Assembly: GCF_900112185.1 (NCBI RefSeq)
Contig: NZ_FOKP01000007.1
Span: 1 to 64,000 of the forward strand
Length of the DNA: 64,000 nt
Origin: Allobosea sp. CRIB-10
Lineage (GTDB): Bacteria > Pseudomonadota > Alphaproteobacteria > Rhizobiales > Beijerinckiaceae
Reading direction: 5' to 3'
Part shown: positions 26,920-36,603 of the stretch, piece after piece
Layout of the letters: each line of letters begins with the position of its first letter
How positions within the stretch are numbered: position 1 is the stretch's first letter
The notes under the pieces: generated by a model
What the model was told of the DNA's origin: nothing
The model's input: only the letters and a program-made list of their open reading frames with translations
The model's database searches: none
Position numbers and translations under genes: made by a program

Positions 26920-28092
26920 TTACTTCTTCGCCTTGGTCGGATCCTTGACGTTGGGAATCGTCTCGAACTCCTGATTCCAGAGCTCGCCGTTCACGCGTTC
27001 GACCTTGCGGATATAGACGTTCTGGATGATGTCGCGCGTCTCGGGATCGATCGAGATCGGCCCGCGCGGGCTCGTCCAGCTCATCCCCTTCATCGCGTCG
27101 ACCAGCGCCTGCCCGCCCTCGCCCTTGGTCTTCTTCAGGCCCTCGTAGAGCGCATGCATGCCGTCATAGCCGCCGACCGCCATGAAGTTCGGGCGCATGC
27201 CGGGATTGGCCTTCTTGAAACCCTCGACGAAGGCCTTGTTCTCCGGGCTGTCATGCGAGGCAGAATAGTGCTGGGCGGTGATGACGCCGAGCGCGATGTC
27301 ACCCATGCCGTTGAGGATGTCATCATCGGTGAGGTCGCCGGTGCCGATCAGCTTGATGCCGCTCTTGTCGAGGCCGCGCTCGACGAACTGCTTCATGAAC
27401 TGGGCGCCGACGCCGGACGGCACGAAGACCAGCAGCGCCTCCGGCTTGGCGTCGGCGACGCGCTGCAGGAAGGGCGAGAAGTCCGGGTTCTGCAGGGGCA
27501 CGCGGATGTTCTCGACCTGGCCGCCACCGGCCTTGAACGCCTCGGAGAACGAGCTCTCGACATCATGGCCCGGGCCGTAATCAGAAACGATGGTGATGAC
27601 GCGCTTGGTGCCCTGCTTGGCGATCCAGGTGCCGAACGGCGAGCCGATCTGCGGCACGACCTGGCTGGTGCGCACGATGAAGGGCGAGCGCTCGGTGATG
27701 ATCCCGGTCGCCGCCGCCATCACCACCATCGGCGTCTTCGCCTGCGTCGCCAGCGGCGCGGTCGCGAGCGCCAGCGGCGTCAGGCCGAAGCCGGCGATCG
27801 CGGTGACCTTGTCGTTGACGATCAGCTCCTGCGCGATGCGGCGGGTGACGTCGGCCGTGCCGGTGTCGTCCTTGACGATGAGCTCGACCTTCTTGCCGGC
27901 AACGGTCGCGCCCTTCTCCTGGATGTAGAGATTGGCCGCCGCGGCGATCTGCCGGCCGGTCGAGGCGAAGGGGCCAGTCATCGGCAGGGTCAGGCCGATC
28001 TTGACCGCGTCCTGCGCCAGAGCCGCGCCGCTGACCGAGGCGGCCAGAGCAAGGCCGAGCATTCCTTTGAGAACCGTCCTGCGAATGGTCAT
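26920..28092 (-). CDS. livK: branched-chain-type ABC transporter substrate-binding protein LivK
   Basis: The protein has 390 residues. Signal peptide: RRTVLKGMLGLALAASVSGA, cleaved near ALA/Q. Body features of the Leu/Ile/Val-binding family are VKIGLTLPMTGPFASTGRQI, FIVRTSQVVPQIG, ITIVSDYGPGHD and NFMAVGGYDGMHALYEG. Many alphaproteobacterial LivK paralogues bind aromatic acids such as hydroxybenzoates. Its position behind galDBC supports a gallate- or protocatechuate-like ligand. Confidence 0.93.
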   Translation of the reverse strand: MTIRRTVLKGMLGLALAASVSGAALAQDAVKIGLTLPMTGPFASTGRQIAAAANLYIQEKGATVAGKKVELIVKDDTGTADVTRRIAQELIVNDKVTAIAGFGLTPLALATAPLATQAKTPMVVMAAATGIITERSPFIVRTSQVVPQIGSPFGTWIAKQGTKRVITIVSDYGPGHDVESSFSEAFKAGGGQVENIRVPLQNPDFSPFLQRVADAKPEALLVFVPSGVGAQFMKQFVERGLDKSGIKLIGTGDLTDDDILNGMGDIALGVITAQHYSASHDSPENKAFVEGFKKANPGMRPNFMAVGGYDGMHALYEGLKKTKGEGGQALVDAMKGMSWTSPRGPISIDPETRDIIQNVYIRKVERVNGELWNQEFETIPNVKDPTKAKK

Positions 28093-28143
28093 GTCGTTCC
28101 TCCCGAGAGTTGTGCCGATCCCCTTGCCGGGGCTTTCGTTGGA

Positions 28144-28833
28144 TTATTCGCTGTCGTCGTCGCGATAGGTAAGGCCAGCTTTGGCGAGGCCGTCGCGCAT
28201 AGCGTACATGTCCAGCCCGAGTTCACCAGCAGCCAGTCGTCTACGCTTTTCGTCTTCATTTGCCTCGCGCTTGCGGCCGGCGGCTGCGACCGCATCGGCA
28301 TCGCGCCGCGGCACCGCCACCACCCCGTCATCGTCGGCGACGATCACGTCGCCGGGATGGATCAGCGCCCCTGCGCAGACCACCGGCACATTGACCGAGC
28401 CTAGCGTCGCCTTGACCGTGCCTTTGGCCGAGATCGCCCGCGACCAGACCGGGAAGCCCATCTCGGTCAGCGTGCGCACATCGCGGACGCCGGCATCGAT
28501 GACGAGGCCGATGCCGCCGCGCGCCTTCAGCGAGGTCGCCAGCAGGTCGCCGAACATGCCGTCGGTATTGTCGGTCGTGCAGGCGACGACGAGCACGTCG
28601 CCCGGCTGCACCTGCTCGATCGCGACATGGATCATCCAGTTGTCGCCGGGCTGGGCCAGCACCGTCACCGCCCCGCCGGCGATCTGCGCACCGGCATAGA
28701 TCGGCCGCATATAGGGCTTCAGCAGGCCGCTCCGGCCCATCGCCTCATGGGTGGTGGAGACTCCGAGCGCGGCGAGGTCGGCCATCGCGGCGGCGGAAGC
28801 CCGCTTCTTCGTACGGACGACGACGGGGTTCAT
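28144..28833 (-). CDS. galC: 4-carboxy-4-hydroxy-2-oxoadipate aldolase (GalC/LigK), RraA fold
   Basis: The protein has 229 residues, with ATGA overlap with galB. It has the RraA-like fold with [40 protein letters not shown], the substrate-binding [20 protein letters not shown] and [14 protein letters not shown]. In the gallate and protocatechuate 4,5-cleavage pathways this class II aldolase splits 4-carboxy-4-hydroxy-2-oxoadipate into pyruvate and oxaloacetate. The neighbouring galB and galD genes supply the preceding steps, which makes the assignment strong. Confidence 0.93.
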   Translation of the reverse strand: MNPVVVRTKKRASAAAMADLAALGVSTTHEAMGRSGLLKPYMRPIYAGAQIAGGAVTVLAQPGDNWMIHVAIEQVQPGDVLVVACTTDNTDGMFGDLLATSLKARGGIGLVIDAGVRDVRTLTEMGFPVWSRAISAKGTVKATLGSVNVPVVCAGALIHPGDVIVADDDGVVAVPRRDADAVAAAGRKREANEDEKRRRLAAGELGLDMYAMRDGLAKAGLTYRDDDSE

Positions 28834-29552
28834 GCCAGCGTCTCCAGCGCTTCCGGGAAGAGGCGCTGATAGGCCTCGCCATAGGTCATCGGCTTGCCGG
28901 AGTTGCGGCCGCCCTGCATGCCGCGGTTCAGCGCGACGCGGGTGTAATACTCCCAGAGGTGCTTCTGCGCCGCGAGGATCTCGAACGCCCGGCGCTTCTG
29001 CTCCCAGACCTCGTCGATGTTGAGGATGACGTTCGGCTTGAAATTGCACTGCTCGGGCTGGTGCGGCTCGAACAGGAAGACCGGCGGGGCGGCATAGGCG
29101 CGGCTGGGATCGGGCTTGTGGCCGGCCGCCTGCGCGATGATGCGGGCCTCCTGGGCGAAGCGCGTCGCCTCCGGATGGTCGACATTGTAGGGGTCTTCGA
29201 GCGCGTGGGTCAGCACGAAGCTCGGGTTCATCTCGTGGAAGATGTCGATGGCTCGCTCCAGCATCGGCTCGGTGGTGCGCAGCGGATAGTCGCCGGCATC
29301 CATGAACTCGATCTCGGCGCCGAGCGCCGCTGCAGCAGCTTCCGCTTCCTCGCGGCGCTGCGCCTTGACCTCCGCCATCTGCACGCCCGCCTTCTTCCAG
29401 GCGAACTGGCTCTCGCCGCGCTCGCCATAGGACAGACAGAGGATCTTGACGCGCATGCCGCGTTTGGCATGCAGCGCGATCGCGCCGCCGGCGCGCCAGA
29501 CGAAATCGCCGGGATGGGCGGTGATCACCAGGCCTGTCTTCTGGGCGCTCAT
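28830..29552 (-). CDS. galB: 4-oxalomesaconate hydratase (GalB), PIG-L family
   Basis: The protein has 240 residues of the PIG-L/LmbE metal-dependent fold. The metal motif near the start is modified ([19 protein letters not shown]), followed by [18 protein letters not shown] and [15 protein letters not shown]. These match the GalB-type hydratases rather than deacetylases. It adds water to 4-oxalomesaconate to give the substrate of GalC. ATGA overlaps with galD upstream and galC downstream show translational coupling. Confidence 0.92.
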   Translation of the reverse strand: MSAQKTGLVITAHPGDFVWRAGGAIALHAKRGMRVKILCLSYGERGESQFAWKKAGVQMAEVKAQRREEAEAAAAALGAEIEFMDAGDYPLRTTEPMLERAIDIFHEMNPSFVLTHALEDPYNVDHPEATRFAQEARIIAQAAGHKPDPSRAYAAPPVFLFEPHQPEQCNFKPNVILNIDEVWEQKRRAFEILAAQKHLWEYYTRVALNRGMQGGRNSGKPMTYGEAYQRLFPEALETLA

Positions 29553-30649
29553 GGCATGCGCTCCTCTTGCACTCTATCGGCCGGCACGAAGGCCTGCCCT
29601 GCCATCAGGATGCGGGCGGTGCGCAGCAGCCCGGCCCGCTTGACGACCGGCTGTTCTGCGGTTCCACCGACCGTCAGCGTCACCGTGAACTCGCCGGTGG
29701 GATGCTCGACGGAAAGCGTCCGCTCGCGTGCTTCGGGCATCACGACGACCGAAGCCGCAGGCGAGCCCGGCAAGACGGCGGCGGTGGCGACCGTCACGGC
29801 TGCGAAGACGCCGATCGAGGCATGGCATTCATGCGGGATGAAACTGCGGGTCGAGATCGCCCCGCCGGCCTGCGGCGGCGCGACCAGCGCGATCTTCGGC
29901 ACGACCTTCCTGGCGACGTCGCCGAGATTCATCAGCGGTCCAGCGGCAATCCGGATGGCCTCGATCCGGGCCTTGAGCTCGGTATCCTCGTTGAGCTGGT
30001 CGCGCGGCTCATAGCCGGTGCGCCCGACATCGGCGGCGCGCATGACGATCACCGGCATGCCGTTGTCGATCAGCGTGCAGGGCACGCCCTCGATCACGTC
30101 GACGACATTGCCGGTCGGCAATAGCGCGCCGCAGACCGAGCCCTCGGCATCGAGGAAGCCGATATCGATCGGCGCCGAGGTGCCCGGCACGCCGTCGATG
30201 CGCGCAGTTCCGTCCGCGCTCGCCTGCCCGTCCGGCGTATCCATGGTGAGATCAGCGATCGTGCCGGTGTTGATCGTCCGGACTCGCACTGTCGTGCGCG
30301 CGCCGCTTGCCTTCACCAGGCCGCGGGCCAGCGCGAACGGCCCGATCCCCGCGAGGATGTTGCCGCAGTTCGGCGTCGTGTCGACCGAAGCCGTTTCGAC
30401 GCCGACCTGCGCGAACAGGAAGTCGATATCGCAGCCGGGCTCGTCCGAGGCCGAGACGATCGCGACCTTGCTGGTCAGGGGATGAGCGCCTCCGAGCCCA
30501 TCGACCTGGCGCTTGTCGGGCGAGCCCATCACCGCGAGCAGGACAGCGTCGCGCGCCGCGACATCCGACGGCAGATCGTCACGCAGGAAATAGGCGCCTT
30601 TGGAGGTGCCGCCGCGGATCAGCATGCAGGGGATGGCGAGCTGGCCCAT
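29549..30649 (-). CDS. galD: 4-oxalomesaconate tautomerase (GalD), PrpF family
   Basis: The protein has 366 residues from [18 protein letters not shown]; an upstream in-frame ATG at 30691 would run into the Bug gene and is not used. PrpF fold motifs are [34 protein letters not shown] and [10 protein letters not shown]. GalD interconverts the keto and enol tautomers of 4-oxalomesaconate before hydration by GalB. The gene lies 4 bp after the Bug-protein stop. Confidence 0.9.
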   Translation of the reverse strand: MGQLAIPCMLIRGGTSKGAYFLRDDLPSDVAARDAVLLAVMGSPDKRQVDGLGGAHPLTSKVAIVSASDEPGCDIDFLFAQVGVETASVDTTPNCGNILAGIGPFALARGLVKASGARTTVRVRTINTGTIADLTMDTPDGQASADGTARIDGVPGTSAPIDIGFLDAEGSVCGALLPTGNVVDVIEGVPCTLIDNGMPVIVMRAADVGRTGYEPRDQLNEDTELKARIEAIRIAAGPLMNLGDVARKVVPKIALVAPPQAGGAISTRSFIPHECHASIGVFAAVTVATAAVLPGSPAASVVVMPEARERTLSVEHPTGEFTVTLTVGGTAEQPVVKRAGLLRTARILMAGQAFVPADRVQEERMP

Positions 30650-30653
30650 CGCG

Positions 30654-31643
30654 CTATTCCGCCGCCTTGATACCGGCACGGGTGATGACATCGCGCCAGA
30701 GCGCGAGCTCCGAGGCGATCAGCTTGCCGAACCCTTCCGGCGTCTCCGGCCGGGCGATGGCGCCGTCCTTGGCCAGGGCCGCAGCGAAGTCGGGCTGACC
30801 GAGCAGCGCATTGATCTCGCGGTTGAGCCGCTCGACGATCGGGCGCGGCGTGCGCGCCGGCGCGACGATCCCGTACCATTGCACCGCCTCGAAATCCGGC
30901 AGGCCGCTCTCGGACAGCGTCGGCAGATCGGGCGCGAAGCCGACGCGCTCGCGCGCGGCGACGCCGAGCACCCGGAGCTGGCCACCTTCGGCCAAAGGCA
31001 GCACAGCCGGCCCGCCGGTCAGTGTGAACTGGATATTGCCGGCGACGAGATCGTTCACCGAGGGCGCGGTGCCGCGATAGGGCACATGCGTCGCCTCGAT
31101 GCCGGCGCGATGGCAGAAATAGGCGGTGGCGATATGGGCGGCGCTGCCCTGTCCGCCGGATGAGTAGTTCAGCTTGCCAGGGTTCGCCTTGGCATAGGCG
31201 ATGAACTCCGCCAGCGTCTTGGCCGGCAGCTTCGGATTGATCGCCAGGATGTTCGGCAGCATGGCGACGAGCGCGACCGGCTGGAAATCCTTGACCGGGT
31301 CGTAGGGCACATAGGCGTAGAGCGAGGGCGCGAAGGCCAGCGTGCCGATATGCCCCATCATCAGCGTATGGCCGTCGGGCTCGGACCTGGCGACCTGGCG
31401 CGAGGCCGTCATGCCGCCGGCGCCCGGCCGGTTCTCGATCACGAAACCCTTGCTCGGGATGATCTGCTCGAGCTTGGCGGCGATCACCCGCGCCAGCACG
31501 TCGGTGCTGCCGCCGGGCGTGAACGGCACGACGATCCGGATCAATTGGCTCGGCCAGCCCTGCTGGGCCAGAGCAGGCGCCGCTGCGGTGAAGCCCGCCA
31601 GTCCGAGACCCTGCAGCACGAGGCGACGATCGAGCATCATCAT
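30654..31643 (-). CDS. Bug/TctC-type tripartite transporter binding protein
   Basis: The protein has 329 residues. Three consecutive ATG codons lie at 31643, 31640 and 31637; the first overlaps the dehydrogenase stop. Signal peptide: RRLVLQGLGLAGFTAAAPAL, ending ALAQ. Family motifs are LIRIVVPFTPGGSTDVLARV, ENRPGAGGMTASRQVA and THVPYRGTAPSVNDLVAG. It should bind an organic acid of the GalDBC pathway. No TctA/TctB partner is near. Confidence 0.93.
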   Translation of the reverse strand: MMMLDRRLVLQGLGLAGFTAAAPALAQQGWPSQLIRIVVPFTPGGSTDVLARVIAAKLEQIIPSKGFVIENRPGAGGMTASRQVARSEPDGHTLMMGHIGTLAFAPSLYAYVPYDPVKDFQPVALVAMLPNILAINPKLPAKTLAEFIAYAKANPGKLNYSSGGQGSAAHIATAYFCHRAGIEATHVPYRGTAPSVNDLVAGNIQFTLTGGPAVLPLAEGGQLRVLGVAARERVGFAPDLPTLSESGLPDFEAVQWYGIVAPARTPRPIVERLNREINALLGQPDFAAALAKDGAIARPETPEGFGKLIASELALWRDVITRAGIKAAE

Positions 31644-32470
31644 GCGTTTCCCTTGCGCCGCGCGCCGCGCTGCTGGGCATCGGCGATCGCGCCGGCGAGC
31701 CCGGGATGGAAACCGGCCGCCGCCAGCATCTCGGCCGCCTCGCGCATCTCGGCCGAGCGGCGCACGCCATGGGTCGCGACGCGCTCGCGCATGTCGGCGG
31801 CGAGCGCGTGGAAATCGATGGAGGGGAAAGTCGCATTGAGGCTGGCGAAGACCGGGTCCTTCACGTCCCAGGCCTCGCAGGCGGCGGCGCAATCGACCAT
31901 CAGCACCTCCAGCCCCTTGATCACGATCGAGCGGCAGAGCTTCATCGCCGAGGCCCGGCCATAGACCTCGGAGACCGGCGTCAGGTTCATGCCGAGTCCG
32001 TTGAGCGCCTCGGACGCGGCCTGCGCCTTTGGCCCTCCGGAGAGGATCGCGACCTTGAGGCCGGGCTTCAGCACCGGCGCCATCACCGCGGCTTCGAGAT
32101 AGTCGGCTCCGCTTGCAATGACAGCTTCGGCCGCCCGCTGCTTGGTCGAGGGGGCGGCCGAGTTGACGTCGACGAAGACCTGGCCCGGCTTCAGCCAAGC
32201 GGAGGCCTCGTTCGCCACCGCCTCGGCGCGATCGGCAGTGACGGCCGAGAAAACGAAGGCCGCACCCGCGCAGGCGTCCTGCGCCGAGGAAGCGCGGGTG
32301 ACGCCGAGTTCTTGCGCTGCCGTCTCCAAACGGCTGCCGGCCTCGCTGCCGAACAGGAGATCATAGGCACGAATGGCGACGCCTTCATTGGCGAGCAGGC
32401 CGCGCGAAAAGGTCTGGCCGACCTCGCCGAAGCCGATGAAGGCGATCGCTGTCGTGTTGGCGCCTGCCAT
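31640..32470 (-). CDS. NAD(P)-dependent oxidoreductase with DUF1932-type C-terminus
   Basis: The protein has 276 residues. The N-terminal Rossmann fold starts IAFIGFGEVGQTFSRGL (about 8-24). The all-helical C-terminal domain starts near residue 165 with the motif YGRASAMKLCRSIVIKGLEV. It belongs to the 6-phosphogluconate/3-hydroxyisobutyrate dehydrogenase superfamily. In this operon it could oxidise an alcohol or semialdehyde of the 4,5-cleavage pathway, but it is not related to LigC, so the substrate is open. Confidence 0.85.
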   Translation of the reverse strand: MAGANTTAIAFIGFGEVGQTFSRGLLANEGVAIRAYDLLFGSEAGSRLETAAQELGVTRASSAQDACAGAAFVFSAVTADRAEAVANEASAWLKPGQVFVDVNSAAPSTKQRAAEAVIASGADYLEAAVMAPVLKPGLKVAILSGGPKAQAASEALNGLGMNLTPVSEVYGRASAMKLCRSIVIKGLEVLMVDCAAACEAWDVKDPVFASLNATFPSIDFHALAADMRERVATHGVRRSAEMREAAEMLAAAGFHPGLAGAIADAQQRGARRKGNA

Positions 32471-32520
32471 CGCTGGCTTCTCCTCGCGCGTTTCGTCCCG
32501 CCGCGAGGTTCGGCCAAAGC

Positions 32521-32546
32521 CATTCTGCCATCAAATGATAAGAATG
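32521..32546. promoter_or_regulatory. candidate LysR-type binding site
   Basis: CATTCT (32521-32526) and AGAATG (32541-32546) are inverted arms 14 bases apart in the 86-bp gap between the LysR stop and the dehydrogenase start. The gap is AT-rich near the LysR end. It may be the operator and promoter for the dehydrogenase-gal-liv genes. Support is the palindrome and position only. Confidence 0.35.
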
Positions 32547-32556
32547 CAGCGATTGA

Positions 32557-33477
32557 TTACTTTTCTTCATCTCGCCGCGGCACGATGCTGCGCTTCAGCG
32601 CCTGGCTCAGCAGCGCGATCAGGTCGCGCGTCACCGGGCGCACCGGCACCGACTTGCGGGTGATGATGCCGAGCGTGCGAGACACCGCCGGCGAACGCAA
32701 GGGAATGGCGACGAGCTCACCGGCGTCGACGACATCGAGCGAAAGCTGCGGCACCACGGCATAACCGATGCGCGAGCGCACCAGGCTGACCGCGGTGACG
32801 ACGCGCTGGACCTCGTAGCGCCAGGTCAGGCTCTCGCGCCTTGCGCCGAGCACATCGTCGATCAGGATGCGGTTGCCGGTCTCGGCGCTAATCCTGACCA
32901 GCGGTTCGTCCTGCAATTGCGCCCAGGTCAGCGAAGCCGCCTGCGCCAGCGGCATCGCGCGGTGGCTGACCAGCACGAAGGGCTCCTTGACCACCGGCTT
33001 CAGCTCGAGGTCCCAGCGATTGGCGGCGACGATGGTGACGCCGAACTCGGCCTCGCCCGACTGGACCTTGTCGGCGATCTCGGAGGCCGAATTGTCGTGG
33101 ATCCTGACGCCGACGCCGGGATGGCGCGCAGCGAAGGCGGCGATCACGCCCGGCATGCAATGGGCCGCCACCGTCGGCAGGCAGCCGAGCGAGACCTGTT
33201 CGTCACCTTCGCGCAGATCGACCCTGACCTCGTTGATGGCGAAGCCGAGGTCCTCGAAGATGCGCCGCGCCCGCGGCAGCAACGTGGTGCCGGCTGCGGT
33301 CAGAGAGACCTGCCGGGTGGTGCGCAGAAAGAGCGGCGTGCCCAGCGACTCCTCGAGCTTGCGGATACGGTGGCTGAGCGCCGTCTGCGACAAGTTGAGA
33401 TGCGAGGCCGCCGCGCGGAAGCTGCCGCGCTCGGCGATGCTGACAAAGGCCTGCAGTCCAAGGACGTCAACCCTCAT
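32557..33477 (-). CDS. LysR-family transcriptional regulator
   Basis: The protein has 306 residues. The N-terminal HTH reads LQAFVSIAERGSFRAAASHL, then LNLSQTALSHRIRKLEESLG. An effector domain of the usual length follows. Unlike most LysR genes it is co-directional with its probable targets (dehydrogenase, Bug, galDBC, liv). Its start overlaps the stop of the FixJ-type regulator gene by ATGA. Confidence 0.92.
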   Translation of the reverse strand: MRVDVLGLQAFVSIAERGSFRAAASHLNLSQTALSHRIRKLEESLGTPLFLRTTRQVSLTAAGTTLLPRARRIFEDLGFAINEVRVDLREGDEQVSLGCLPTVAAHCMPGVIAAFAARHPGVGVRIHDNSASEIADKVQSGEAEFGVTIVAANRWDLELKPVVKEPFVLVSHRAMPLAQAASLTWAQLQDEPLVRISAETGNRILIDDVLGARRESLTWRYEVQRVVTAVSLVRSRIGYAVVPQLSLDVVDAGELVAIPLRSPAVSRTLGIITRKSVPVRPVTRDLIALLSQALKRSIVPRRDEEK

Positions 33478-34103
33478 CGGGCCGCCCTCCCAGTTCCGGA
33501 GATGAGGTCGGCGAGCCGGACCAGCTCGGCCAGCGTCGCGGCCCCCAGCTTGCGCATCACCTGGCCGCGATGAACCTTGATCGTCACCTCGCTCAGGCCG
33601 AGATCGGCCGCGATCTGCTTGTTGAGCCGCCCTTGCGCGACGAAGGCGAGCACCTCCTTCTCCCGGACCGTCAGCGTCGCAAAGCGCTCTTTCAGTTCGG
33701 CGAGTGCCGCCTCGTCCCGGCGCCTCGCCTCGTCCTTCTCGATCGCCACGCGCACGGCGTCGAGCAGGTCCTGCTCGCGGAACGGTTTCAGCAGGAACTC
33801 GACCGCGCCAGCCTTGATCGCCCGCACCGCCATCGGCACGTCGCCATGGCCGGTGAGGAAGACGATCGGGATCGGATCGTTCAGCGCGGCGAGCTCGGCC
33901 TGGAAATCCATGCCGCTCGGGCCGGGCATCCTGACATCGAGGACGAGGCAGGACGGGGTGCCAGGCCGCCGGGCCAGCGCGAACTCCCGCACCGACGCGA
34001 AACAGGTCACAGCATAGCCGACCGAGCGGAGCAGGCTGTCGAGCCCCTCGCGCACGGAGACATCATCATCGACGACGAAGACGGTCGCTGCCTGCCTATC
34101 CAT
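33474..34103 (-). CDS. FixJ/NarL-type response regulator
   Basis: The protein has 209 residues. The receiver domain has DDD at 12-14 and phospho-acceptor Asp56 (CLVLDVRMPG), then FLTGHGDVPMAVRAIKAGA and LLKPF, the FixJ-type sequence. The LuxR-type HTH (about 143-208) reads LTVREKEVLAFVAQG and NKQIAADLGLSEVTIKVHRG. It overlaps the kinase gene by 8 bp and the LysR gene by 4 bp. Confidence 0.93.
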   Translation of the reverse strand: MDRQAATVFVVDDDVSVREGLDSLLRSVGYAVTCFASVREFALARRPGTPSCLVLDVRMPGPSGMDFQAELAALNDPIPIVFLTGHGDVPMAVRAIKAGAVEFLLKPFREQDLLDAVRVAIEKDEARRRDEAALAELKERFATLTVREKEVLAFVAQGRLNKQIAADLGLSEVTIKVHRGQVMRKLGAATLAELVRLADLISGTGRAAR

Positions 34104-35172
34104 GCTGCCGTTCCACTGAGGCGCCGGCAACCGGCAAGGTGAAGCCGAAGACCATGCCACGCGGATGATTGGCGGCGGCATAGATCGTCCCGCCATGCGC
34201 CTCGACGATCGAGCGGCTGATCGCCAGGCCCATGCCCATCCCGCCCGGCTTGGTCGAGTGGAAGGCCTCGAACACCTGCTCGATCGCAGCCGGCGGCAGG
34301 CTGACACCGGTGTCGCGCACGCTTACCGTGATCGTGCGGCCATCGCTGGCGGCGCCGACCAGCAGATCACGCGGCCCTGTCTCCAGCCCGCCCATCGCCT
34401 CGGCTGCGTTGATCACCAGGTTGAGCACCACCTGCTGGAGCTGGACCTTATCGCCGAGCAGCTGCGGCAGGTCATCGGCAAGGTCAGTCTGGAGCACCAC
34501 GCGGCTCCTCCGCAATTCTCCGCGGGTCAGGGCCAGGACCTCCTCGATCAGCACGCCCAGTTCGAGCCTGTTGCGAGAAGGCGGGGCCTTAGCCACGAGG
34601 TTGCGCACGCGGCCGATCACCTCACCCGCGCGATCGGCATCGGCAACGACGCGTTCCAACGCTCGCCGAACCTCACCGGCATCCGGCGGCGTCGCCGCGA
34701 GCCAGCGCAGGGCGGCATGACCGCTGGCAACGATCCCGGCGAGCGGCTGGCTGACCTCATGCGCAATCGAAGCTGTCAATTCGCCCATGGTGGTGACGCG
34801 TGCCATATGCGCCAATTCGGCCTGTGTCTGGCGGACGCGCGCCTCGGCAGCCTCGATCTGCAGGGCCAGATAGGTGGTCGCGCCAATGGCAATCAGGCTG
34901 AGCGCTCCGTTCACCAGCCCGGTCTCATGAATCCCCCGCGGCGTCAGCAGATAGCTCAGCACCGTCAGGACGGCGCTGGCCGCGCCAAACCAGATGACGG
35001 TGGCGGGCCGATCGAACCTGGCCGAGATCAGGATCACCGCGACATAGAGGACGGCGACCGCGATCTCCAGATTGGTGAAGGTATCGGCTACGAAAATCGC
35101 CGCCATCGCCACGATCAGGCCGAGCCAGAGCCATGGTCTTTCGATGCGCATACGCTCGCGATCGCGCATCAT
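34096..35172 (-). CDS. membrane sensor histidine kinase (FixL/TodS-like C-terminal part)
   Basis: The protein has 358 residues. Three to four membrane segments lie in the first 105 residues (WLWLGLIVAMAAIFVAD, IAVAVLYVAVILIS, ATVIWFGAASAVLTVLSYLL, GALSLIAIGATTYLAL) with no large periplasmic domain. A short coiled coil follows, then HisKA with His138 (ELTASIAHEVSQPLAGI), and HATPase (LNLVINAAEAM, MGMGLAISRSIVEAHGG). It should phosphorylate the FixJ-like regulator. It is the first gene of the long minus-strand unit reaching 21493. Confidence 0.92.
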   Translation of the reverse strand: MMRDRERMRIERPWLWLGLIVAMAAIFVADTFTNLEIAVAVLYVAVILISARFDRPATVIWFGAASAVLTVLSYLLTPRGIHETGLVNGALSLIAIGATTYLALQIEAAEARVRQTQAELAHMARVTTMGELTASIAHEVSQPLAGIVASGHAALRWLAATPPDAGEVRRALERVVADADRAGEVIGRVRNLVAKAPPSRNRLELGVLIEEVLALTRGELRRSRVVLQTDLADDLPQLLGDKVQLQQVVLNLVINAAEAMGGLETGPRDLLVGAASDGRTITVSVRDTGVSLPPAAIEQVFEAFHSTKPGGMGMGLAISRSIVEAHGGTIYAAANHPRGMVFGFTLPVAGASVERQHG

Positions 35173-35247
35173 GCCTTAGCCCTTCGCCGGCTCATCCGTC
35201 GCCGGCCCAGACAAGACAGGCCGAGGCCGCTCTGTCCAGCCCCGGTG

Positions 35248-36579
35248 TCAACTCGGATTATCCAGCGTGAACAGGTCGGCATCCTCGTCATAGGCGAAGT
35301 ATTCGCCATAGCGGGCCCAGTTCGTCACTGCCTTCAGCGTCGTCGCGGCATAGTCCTCCGACATGTGGTCCTCGAGCTCGTCGCGGAAGCGCGGAGCGGG
35401 CGCCTTGTGGCTGGAGCGCTCGTCGAGTACGCGCCGGATATGGGCGGCAAGCGGCACATAGGTCGCGAGCTGCTGGGCGAAGAGACGCTTGCGTCCATCG
35501 ACATCGGCGTCGGCGAAGCGCAGTCCGGCAGCAGTCAGCCTGATGTCGCCGCCTTCGAGATCGGCGAGCCGCAGCAGCTGCAGCGTCTCGGCCACCGGGA
35601 AGAGATCGTCGATCTCCAGATGCAGCTCGGCCGCAAGCGGCGGCAGGTCGGCCTCGCCCCTATAGGGCGCGCCCGCGATCGTCTCGATCAACCCCGCCAT
35701 CAGATTGGTCGAAACCCGCGGCAGCGCCATGGCGATGCCGGTGCCGGGGAAGACGCCGTCGCGCGCCGGCGTACCGGCCTTCGCGGTCATCCGGGCATAG
35801 ATGTCCTCGACCAAGGTACGGAAGGCCGGATCGATGCGGCCACGCGGCTGCGGCAGCTCGACCTTCAGCTCGGCGATGACCCGGCCGGGATTGGAGCCGA
35901 AGATCAGGATGCGGTCGCACATCAACACCGCTTCCTCGATATTGTGCGTCACCATCAGGATCGCCTCGATCGGCATCCTGCCCTCGCACCAGAGGTCGAG
36001 CAGGTCGGTGCGTAGCGTCTCGGCGGTGAGCACGTCGAGCGCCGAGAACGGCTCGTCCATCAGCAGGACCTTGGGATGCACCACGAGTGCACGCGCCAGC
36101 CCGACGCGCTGGCGCATGCCGCCGGAAAGCTCCTTCGGATAGGCACTCTCGAAGCCGTCGAGGCCGATCAGGTCGATTGCGGCGAGCGCGCGCTTGCGCC
36201 GCTCGGCCGGCGCGACGCCCTGCGCCTCCAGCCCGAGCTCGACATTCTCCAGCACGCTCAGCCAGGGGAACAGCGCAAAGCTCTGGAACACCACGGCGAC
36301 GCCCGAGTTCGGCCCGGTCACCGTCCGCCCCTCGAAGGTGACGGTGCCGCCGCTCGGCTGGATCAGCCCGGCGATCGCCCGCAGCAGCGTCGACTTGCCC
36401 GAGCCGGAGCGGCCGAGCAGGCCGACGATCTCGCCGGGCCGGAGCTCGACATCGACCTTGTCGAGCACGACGAGCGAGCCGGCCGCACCCTTGTCATAGC
36501 TCTGGCAGACCTGATTGGCACTGACGAGCGGAGTGGCCTTCTCGGCCTTGAAGTCGCGGGTCGCGATGATCTCGTTCAT
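35248..36579 (-). CDS. nitrate/sulfonate-type ABC ATP-binding protein with AAA-associated C-terminal domain
   Basis: The protein has 443 residues, far longer than the 260 of SsuB/TauB. The ATPase part (about 15-280) has LLGRSGSGKSTLLRAIAGL, LSGGMRQRVGLARAL, LLMDEPFSALDVLTA and MVTHNIEEAVLM. The extra C-terminal domain (about 300-440) begins GAPYRGEADLPPLAAELHLE and matches the AAA-associated domain seen in this subgroup. It sits 24 bp after the double permease. No binding protein is adjacent. Confidence 0.92.
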   Translation of the reverse strand: MNEIIATRDFKAEKATPLVSANQVCQSYDKGAAGSLVVLDKVDVELRPGEIVGLLGRSGSGKSTLLRAIAGLIQPSGGTVTFEGRTVTGPNSGVAVVFQSFALFPWLSVLENVELGLEAQGVAPAERRKRALAAIDLIGLDGFESAYPKELSGGMRQRVGLARALVVHPKVLLMDEPFSALDVLTAETLRTDLLDLWCEGRMPIEAILMVTHNIEEAVLMCDRILIFGSNPGRVIAELKVELPQPRGRIDPAFRTLVEDIYARMTAKAGTPARDGVFPGTGIAMALPRVSTNLMAGLIETIAGAPYRGEADLPPLAAELHLEIDDLFPVAETLQLLRLADLEGGDIRLTAAGLRFADADVDGRKRLFAQQLATYVPLAAHIRRVLDERSSHKAPAPRFRDELEDHMSEDYAATTLKAVTNWARYGEYFAYDEDADLFTLDNPS

Positions 36580-36603
36580 GGCGGAATCCTCCTGCGAAAA
36601 GGG

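Noticed and set aside
25951-28404. 817-residue plus-strand open frame
   Set aside because: It lies antisense to livM, livH, livK and galC, is rich in His, Asp, Glu, Gln and Arg and has no motif. It is a shadow of GC-rich codon bias.
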